The position numbers were made by a program, and so were the translations under genes. Shown in pieces: positions 59,094-64,000 of a stretch of DNA of 64,000 nt (within the stretch, counting starts at the first letter, position 1; every line of letters starts with the position of its first letter). The notes under the pieces were generated by a model. The model saw only the letters and a program-made list of their open reading frames with translations, did no database searches and was not told the DNA's origin. The DNA comes from Accumulibacter sp. GTDB taxonomy: Bacteria > Pseudomonadota > Gammaproteobacteria > Burkholderiales > Rhodocyclaceae. Location of the stretch: positions 1 through 64,000 of the forward strand of contig JACKLX010000005.1 of the NCBI GenBank assembly GCA_024235695.1, read 5' to 3'.

Positions 59094-59667
59094 GCGAACA
59101 GCGCTAACGGAGGGATCCAGCAGCAGCGCAACGCCCGGCTTTGATCTTCAGCCAACGCTCATTGGCGAGACGGTTTCGCTTCGTGCCCTGCATGCCGAGG
59201 ATTTCGAATCGCTCTATGCAGCGGCGTCGGATGCCCTGATCTGGGAGCAGCATCCCGAGCCACTGCGGTACCAGCGAGCGGTTTTCGAGGGGTTCTTTGC
59301 CGGCGCGCTGGCCTCCGGCGGTGCGCTGGTGGCGACCGACAAAGGTTCGGGCGCGCTCATTGGTTCGTCCCGCTATTACGACTGGCAAGCCGACGCGCAG
59401 GAAGTCGCCATCGGCTACACCTTCCTGGCCCGCAGTCACTGGGGTGGCACCACCAACCGGGAAATGAAGAAACTCATGCTCGACCATGCCTTCCGCTGGG
59501 CGAAAGTCGTCTGGTTCCATGTCGGCAGCAACAACTGGCGCTCGCGCAAGGCCATGGAAAGGATTGGCGGCACGCTTTCGCATGAAGCGCGCGTCGAATC
59601 GAACGGCGTCGCGCACGATTACGTCTTTTACAGGATCGAGGCGCCAAAGCGAAACATCGCCCGATAG
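59074..59667 (+). CDS. GNAT-family N-acetyltransferase (RimJ/RimL-like)
   Basis: It has 197 aa from the ATG at 59074, preceded by GGAGG (59061-59065). Segments LIGETVSLRALHAEDFESLY, GSSRYYDWQADAQEVAIGYT, FLARSHWGGTTNREMKKLML and the C-terminal NWRSRKAMERIGGTLSHEAR match the RimJ/RimL-type acetyltransferase group acting on protein N-termini, amino acids or small amines. The substrate is not predictable. It overlaps the end of the decayed toxin by 20 bp. Confidence 0.88.
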   Translation: MGETNSERTALTEGSSSSATPGFDLQPTLIGETVSLRALHAEDFESLYAAASDALIWEQHPEPLRYQRAVFEGFFAGALASGGALVATDKGSGALIGSSRYYDWQADAQEVAIGYTFLARSHWGGTTNREMKKLMLDHAFRWAKVVWFHVGSNNWRSRKAMERIGGTLSHEARVESNGVAHDYVFYRIEAPKRNIAR

Positions 59668-59675
59668 ATCGGGCG
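59658..59675. repeat. Near-perfect palindrome at the acetyltransferase stop codon
   Basis: CGCCCGAT-AG-ATCGGGCG has 8-bp arms with a 2-bp centre and includes the TAG stop. No T tract follows, so it is not a standard terminator. It could act on transcript ends or be chance. Confidence 0.4.
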
Positions 59676-59891
59676 CCTACCGACAACCATCTCACCTGCC
59701 GCCGTCGGAGCCTGATTTATCGGATGACAGGACCTTGTCGTTCGCTCATTGCCGTGATGGTCGACGGCGGCCACGCCGCTGCCATGTGGACGCCACGAAT
59801 TCCAGCCGCCACGCAGGTCTTGCGCGCCTTCTACCCCGGCTGAAGCGGGTCGTCAAACCAGCGCCCTGCACTGCCTTGTCCGAAAAAAAAA
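59668..59891. other. Intergenic region between converging genes
   Basis: No gene is recognised. It ends with a run of nine A (59883-59891) directly beside the CoA-transferase stop codon, which on the minus strand is T9. A short stem GCCTG-CGG-CAGGC lies in the CoA-transferase 3' end about 12 nt before it, so a weak terminator for the minus strand is possible. Confidence 0.4.
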
Positions 59892-61070
59892 TCAGATCGC
59901 ACCGGCCTGCCGCAGGCGACCGATCGCTGCCTGATCCCAGCCCAGCTCGCCGAGGATCGCGTCAGTGTGCTGCCCCAGCGCGGGCACGGCGTCCATGCGC
60001 GGCGCGAAGGCATCGACCTCGCCGGGCGGCAGCAGGGCCGGGATGGCACCGGCCGGCGTGTCGACCTCGGTCCAGCGCCCACGGGCCTTGAGCTGCGGGT
60101 GCTCCCAGACCTCGTGCATGTCGTTCATGCGGGCATTGGCGATCTGTGCCGCGTCCAGCTTTTCGATCAACTGCTCGGAGCTCAGCCGCGCGAAGCGCCC
60201 GGCGATCAGCTCGCGCAGTTCGTCGCGCGCCTGCGTGCGCAGCGAGTTCGAGCAGAAGCGCGGGTCGCCGGCCAGTTCCGGAAGCTCGAGCACGCGGCTG
60301 CAGAAGACCTGCCACTCGCGCTCGTTCTGCAGGCCGAGCATCACCGTCTTGCCGTCGCCGGCGGCGAACGGGCCGTAGGGAAAGATCGTCGCGTGCGCGG
60401 CGCCGGCGCGCGGCGGTGGCGTTGCGCCGTCGAAGGCGTAATACAGCGGATAGCTCATCCACTCGACCATGCTCTCGAGCATCGACACCTCGATGTGGCA
60501 GCCGCGGCCGCTCCTGCCGCGTTGCAGCAAGCCGGCGAGGATATTGCTCTGGGCGTACATTGCCGCCGAGATGTCGGCGATCGAGCAGCCGGCCTTGACC
60601 GGCGCCTCGGGCAGACCGGTCACCGAGAGAAATCCCGACTCGCTCTGGATCAGCAGGTCGTAGGCCTTCTTGTCGCGATACGGGCCATCGCCGCCGTAAC
60701 CCGAGATGTCGCAGACGATCAGCCGCGGATGCGCCTCGCGCAGCGCCTCGTACGACAGACCGAGACGCGCGGCGGCGCCGGGCGCGAGGTTCTGCACCAG
60801 CACGTCGGCGTGCTCGAGCAGTCGCGCCAGGATGGCCGGCGCCTCGGCGTGCTTGACGTCGAGCGTCAGGCTCTCCTTCGAGCGGTTGGTCCACACGAAG
60901 TGCGATGCCAGGCCACGCACACGCTCGTCGTAAGCGCGTGCGAAATCGCCGCTGTGCGGCCGTTCGACCTTGATCACGCGAGCCCCGAGGTCGGCCAGCT
61001 GGCGGGTGCAGAACGGCGCCGCGATGGCGTGTTCGAGGGTGACCACGGTGATGCCGTCGAGCGGACGCAT
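59892..61070 (-). CDS. CaiB/BaiF family CoA-transferase (class III), second copy
   Basis: It has 392 aa. Motifs: LDGITVVTLEHAIAAPFCTR, VLVQNLAPGAAARLGL, GYGGDGPYRDKKAYDLLIQS and the catalytic Asp in CSIADISAAMYA. The form of the N-terminus (LEHAIAAPFCTRQLADLGAR) is that of the subgroup acting on itaconate-, citramalate- or mesaconate-type dicarboxylic acids, but this is inference. It lies 10 bp downstream of an acyl-CoA dehydrogenase gene, so the two enzymes probably act in one catabolic route. Confidence 0.85.
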   Translation of the reverse strand: MRPLDGITVVTLEHAIAAPFCTRQLADLGARVIKVERPHSGDFARAYDERVRGLASHFVWTNRSKESLTLDVKHAEAPAILARLLEHADVLVQNLAPGAAARLGLSYEALREAHPRLIVCDISGYGGDGPYRDKKAYDLLIQSESGFLSVTGLPEAPVKAGCSIADISAAMYAQSNILAGLLQRGRSGRGCHIEVSMLESMVEWMSYPLYYAFDGATPPPRAGAAHATIFPYGPFAAGDGKTVMLGLQNEREWQVFCSRVLELPELAGDPRFCSNSLRTQARDELRELIAGRFARLSSEQLIEKLDAAQIANARMNDMHEVWEHPQLKARGRWTEVDTPAGAIPALLPPGEVDAFAPRMDAVPALGQHTDAILGELGWDQAAIGRLRQAGAI

Positions 61071-61080
61071 GGCGGGCTTT

Positions 61081-62241
61081 CTAGAACGAGCGCGGCAGCC
61101 CGAGCAGGTGCTCGGCGACGTAGGAGAAGATCAGGTTGGTCGAGATCGGCGCCACCTGATAGAGGCGCGTCTCGCGGAACTTGCGCTCGACGTCGTACTC
61201 GGTGGCGAAACCGAAGCCGCCGTGCGTCTGCAGGCAGACGTTGGCCGCCTCCCACGACGCCTTGGCGGCAAGGTACTTGGCCATGTTCGCCTCGGCGCCG
61301 CAAGGCTGCTGCGCGTCAAACAGTGCGCAGGCCTTGAAGCGCATCAGGTTGGCCGCCTCGACCTCGATGTAGGCATCGGCGAGCGGAAACTGCACGCCCT
61401 GATTCTGACCGATCGGCCGGTCGAAGACGATCCGCTCACAGGCGTAACGGCGGGCGCGGTCGATGAACCAGTAGCCGTCGCCGATGCACTCGGCGGCGAT
61501 CAGCGCGCGCTCGGCGTTGAGACCTTCGAGAAGGTAGCGGAAGCCCTTGCCCTCCTCGCCGATCAGGTTCTCGTGCGGAATCTCTAGGTTGTCGAAGAAC
61601 AACTCGTTGGTCTCGTGATTGACCATGTTGGCGATCGGCCGCACGCTCAGGCCCTGACCGATCGCCTGCTGCAGGTCGACGATGAAGATCGACATTCCCT
61701 CGGATTTCTTCTTCACCTCGGCGAGCGGCGTCGTCCGCGCCAGCAGGATCATCAGGTCCGAGTGCTGGACGCGCGAGATCCACACCTTCTGGCCGTCGAT
61801 CACGTAGCGGCCGTCCTTCTTCACCGCGCTGGTGGTGATGCGCGTGGTGTCGGTACCGGCGCCCGGCTCGGTCACCGCCATCGACTGGATGCGCAGCTTG
61901 CCGGCGGCGATACCGGGCAGGTACTTCTCCTTCTGCGCCTCGCTGCCGCTGCGCAGCAAAGTCCCCATGTTGTACATCTGGCCATGCACGGCGGCGGCAT
62001 TGCCACCACTGCGGTTGATCTCCTCCATGATGACGCTGGCGGCGCTCAAGCCCAGCCCCGACCCGCCGTAATCCTCGGGGATCATCGCCGACAGCCAGCC
62101 GGCGCCGATCAGCGCGTCGACGAAGGCCTCCGGGTAGGCGCGCTGCTGGTCGAGCTGGCGGAAGTACGCGTCCGGGAATTGCCGGCAGAGGTCGCGAACG
62201 GCGTCGCGGATTTCCTGGTATTCGTCGGGGCTGTCGAGCAT
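61081..62241 (-). CDS. Acyl-CoA dehydrogenase family protein
   Basis: It has 386 aa with the flavoprotein fold: AMIPEDYGGSGLGLSAASVI, the FAD-binding AVTEPGAGTDTTRI, WISRVQHSDLMILLARTT and LQTHGGFGFATEYDVERKFR. The C-terminal glutamate of medium- and short-chain enzymes (usually in YEGT) is not present; the position reads RLYQVAPIS. A Glu in GLNAERALIAA sits where isovaleryl- and long-chain enzymes place their base, so that is the likely catalytic residue. It is first of a pair with the CoA-transferase. Confidence 0.9.
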   Translation of the reverse strand: MLDSPDEYQEIRDAVRDLCRQFPDAYFRQLDQQRAYPEAFVDALIGAGWLSAMIPEDYGGSGLGLSAASVIMEEINRSGGNAAAVHGQMYNMGTLLRSGSEAQKEKYLPGIAAGKLRIQSMAVTEPGAGTDTTRITTSAVKKDGRYVIDGQKVWISRVQHSDLMILLARTTPLAEVKKKSEGMSIFIVDLQQAIGQGLSVRPIANMVNHETNELFFDNLEIPHENLIGEEGKGFRYLLEGLNAERALIAAECIGDGYWFIDRARRYACERIVFDRPIGQNQGVQFPLADAYIEVEAANLMRFKACALFDAQQPCGAEANMAKYLAAKASWEAANVCLQTHGGFGFATEYDVERKFRETRLYQVAPISTNLIFSYVAEHLLGLPRSF

Positions 62242-62300
62242 GCCGTCCTCTTCGTTTCCTTCTTGTCGCCGGCAACCGGTCGAAGTGAGCGAGTTCGGCC

Positions 62301-63641
62301 CTATTGCAGCGCGCCCGGCGACAGCGGCTTGCCGGCCGGCAGGGGACGGCTACCCGCCGGCAGCCTGAATTCGGCACTGGGGGTCAGGCTTTGCTCGCCG
62401 ACGAAGCCCGGTGAGCTGGCCTTGCCGCGCAGCAGCGAGTTGCTCGGCAAGGCGAACGGCAGGCCGTCGCGATCGCTCAGCGCCGAGCGGTCGACAATGA
62501 CGTTGCCATCGTAACGGCCGGGCGCCTGTGGCGCAAAGGTGCCAAGGCCGACCAGCAGGTTGTTGAGCGCCCAGACTTCGGCGCCCGGCGGCAGCTTCTC
62601 CAGCCAGAGGTGCAGGAAACGCCCGCCGGGCGACTGGTCGACCAGCGTATTGTGCACGAGGTAGAGGGCGTTTTCGGGCCAGCGCTGGCCTTCGGCGCCG
62701 TAGGAAACGATGTCCGGATTTTCGGTCTGCGCGCTCTGCCCGATGACATTGCCGATCACCCACACCAGCCCGCCGTTCGGAAACTCCAGTTCGTAGGAGG
62801 CACGGCCTTCGGCGCCGTCGACGATCAGGTTGTAACGGATGTCGCTTTGGCGCGCGCGCGACTTGATCAGGTGGCCGCGGAAGCCCTGCTGAAAGCGGCT
62901 GCCCCGAACGCTCAGCCGGGCGATGCTGCCGGCGTAGAGCAGGTGGTGCAGCGCACCGGCGTGCGTCGGCGCCTGACCGAATTCGCTGTCGACCACCTCG
63001 AGCACGGCGTCGGCGAGATTGCCGCTGAGGATGCCCATCTCGTTGTCGAAGAAGGCACAGCGGACGACCCGCAGATGGCCGTTTTCGAAACGGATCGCGG
63101 CGCCGTTGCCGTCCGGCACGCGCGCACCCCGGAACTCGATGTTCTCGATCAGCATGTCGGCGTTGCGCACCACCCACAGCGCCTTGCCCTCGGCGCTGTC
63201 GCCGTCGGCAATCAACACCGGGCGCTGGCCGACGCCCCTGATCGTCAGCCGGGCTTGCGTCCACACCACCGCCTGCTGTCGGTACTCGCCCGAGCGGATT
63301 TCGACGGTGTCGCCGTCGCGCGCGATGCGTGCGGCTTCCTGGATGCTCGAGACCGGCTCGAGCGGACCAACGACGATGGTCCTGCCGCTGGCAACCGCGG
63401 CCGGCGCTTTCTGCGCCGGCGGCTGCCCCGGTGCGGCCCGCTTGACCGTCTCCGGGACGACGGTGGTCGCTGTCGCGCCTGGTGGCGTCTCGGCAGGCGC
63501 CTTGAAGACCTCGAGCTGGCCGCGCTCGTTGCGTCGAATGCTGCCCAGCTCGGTCGGCGCCGCCGGCAGTTCCCCGGCGGAGACCGCGACGGCCAGGGAG
63601 CTCAGGATCAGCACGCTGGGGAGGTGGGGTCGGTAGCTCAT
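62301..63641 (-). CDS. Secreted right-handed beta-helix protein
   Basis: It has 446 aa from the ATG at 63641. Signal peptide MSYRPHLPSVLILSSLAVAV with cleavage near SAGE. A linker of about 60 residues is rich in Ala/Pro/Thr. From about residue 95 there are repeated short beta-strand rungs: VSSIQEAARIARDGDTVEIR, LTIRGVGQRPVLIADG, DMLIENIEFRGARV and LRVVRCAFFDNEMGILSG. This is the layout of pectate-lyase-like and alginate-lyase-like beta helices. No catalytic residues can be confirmed, so an enzymatic role is uncertain. Confidence 0.8.
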   Translation of the reverse strand: MSYRPHLPSVLILSSLAVAVSAGELPAAPTELGSIRRNERGQLEVFKAPAETPPGATATTVVPETVKRAAPGQPPAQKAPAAVASGRTIVVGPLEPVSSIQEAARIARDGDTVEIRSGEYRQQAVVWTQARLTIRGVGQRPVLIADGDSAEGKALWVVRNADMLIENIEFRGARVPDGNGAAIRFENGHLRVVRCAFFDNEMGILSGNLADAVLEVVDSEFGQAPTHAGALHHLLYAGSIARLSVRGSRFQQGFRGHLIKSRARQSDIRYNLIVDGAEGRASYELEFPNGGLVWVIGNVIGQSAQTENPDIVSYGAEGQRWPENALYLVHNTLVDQSPGGRFLHLWLEKLPPGAEVWALNNLLVGLGTFAPQAPGRYDGNVIVDRSALSDRDGLPFALPSNSLLRGKASSPGFVGEQSLTPSAEFRLPAGSRPLPAGKPLSPGALQ

Positions 63642-63725
63642 GGCGTCCTCGGATGATCGGTCACGTGGCGGTGGCAAGCCCCGCGCTCCCCGAAAACTAC
63701 GCAATCGCGAGCCGTGAAGCAAGCG

Positions 63726-64000
63726 CTACGAGAGCTCGACCTGCGCACCCAGCTCGACCACCCGGTTCGGCGGAATCTTGAAGAAGGCGGTTGCCGGATC
63801 GGCGTTGCGGAACATCCAGGTGTAGAGAACCTGCCGCCAGTGCGCCATCCGCGAGCGCTTGGCAATCGGCATGGTGACGATCGTTTCGCGCCCGAGAAAG
63901 AACGATGTTTCCATCATCTCGAAGGCCAGTCCGTGCGCGGCGCACAGATCCATCGCTCGCGGCAGATCGGCTTCATCCTTGAAACCATAGCGAACGAACA
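63726..64000 (-). CDS. kup: Kup potassium transporter, C-terminal part
   Basis: Only the last 91 codons are inside the window; the gene continues past base 64000. The visible frame reads FVRYGFKDEADLPRAMDLCA, then FEMMETSFFLGRETIV, WRQVLYTWMFRNADPATAFF and ends KIPPNRVVELGAQVELS. This matches the cytoplasmic tail of Kup (the equivalent tail in E. coli ends in TNRVVELGTQVEI-like sequence). Kup is a proton-coupled K+ importer. Confidence 0.93.
   Translation of the reverse strand, partial: FVRYGFKDEADLPRAMDLCAAHGLAFEMMETSFFLGRETIVTMPIAKRSRMAHWRQVLYTWMFRNADPATAFFKIPPNRVVELGAQVELS

Noticed and set aside
59883-59894. T9 run after the CoA-transferase stop as an intrinsic terminator
   Set aside because: The nearest stem is short (5 bp) and lies about 12 nt away from the T run, so a standard terminator is not supported.

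Overview
This is a GC-rich chromosomal window whose gene content fits a Betaproteobacterium of the Rhodocyclales type. The evidence is divergent rodA-mrdA-mreDCB and gatCAB, metX-metW-ampG, the gshA type of glutamate-cysteine ligase found in these bacteria, an incomplete PTS, aceK divergent from icd, and exosortase-sorted PEP-CTERM proteins. A Candidatus Accumulibacter-like organism would fit, but that is inference from gene content and not from a search. No rRNA, tRNA, CRISPR array, insertion sequence or integrase was seen.

Layout: 1-4708, cell-shape operon on the minus strand (rodA partial, mrdA, mreD, mreC, mreB). 4810-8110, gatCAB amidotransferase. 8146-11564, a secreted coiled-coil protein, pyrE, xth and a yqjD-yqjE-yqjK-like membrane stress cluster. 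11592-15296, a SMUG1-like uracil-DNA glycosylase, ampG-like permease, metW and metX, with a SAM-II riboswitch and hairpin terminator in the metX leader. 15463-17903, ptsI, ptsH and a mannose-type EIIA with no permease. 17974-23118, apbE, gshB, gshA, an orphan N6-adenine methylase and creA. 23205-27581, parC and parE.

27582-38250 is looser: a 1.2-kb gene-poor stretch, two PEP-CTERM proteins whose upstream regions share a short TATTGYCGA motif, a cob(I)alamin adenosyltransferase, a broken hydroxypyruvate isomerase, aceK/icd and a CoA-transferase. 38326-41796 encodes one giant protein with hydrolase, deacetylase and glycosyltransferase modules.

42019-54597 is an envelope-remodelling island: a PepSY protein, a COG4705 membrane protein, a QseB/PmrA-type two-component system, two ArnT-like glycosyltransferases, a cytochrome b561, phosphatases and a methyltransferase. 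Three direct-repeat boxes with exact 11-bp periodicity lie before pepSY, the cytochrome gene and the methyltransferase gene. Two of them share an identical distance to an identical -10-like element, so this looks like a local regulon of the encoded response regulator.

54858-64000 carries fadH with a palindromic operator candidate and a TetR gene, an HNH nuclease, a toxin-antitoxin pair with a one-base frameshift in each gene (both at homopolymers), a GNAT acetyltransferase, a CoA-transferase/acyl-CoA dehydrogenase pair, a secreted beta-helix protein and the 3' end of kup.
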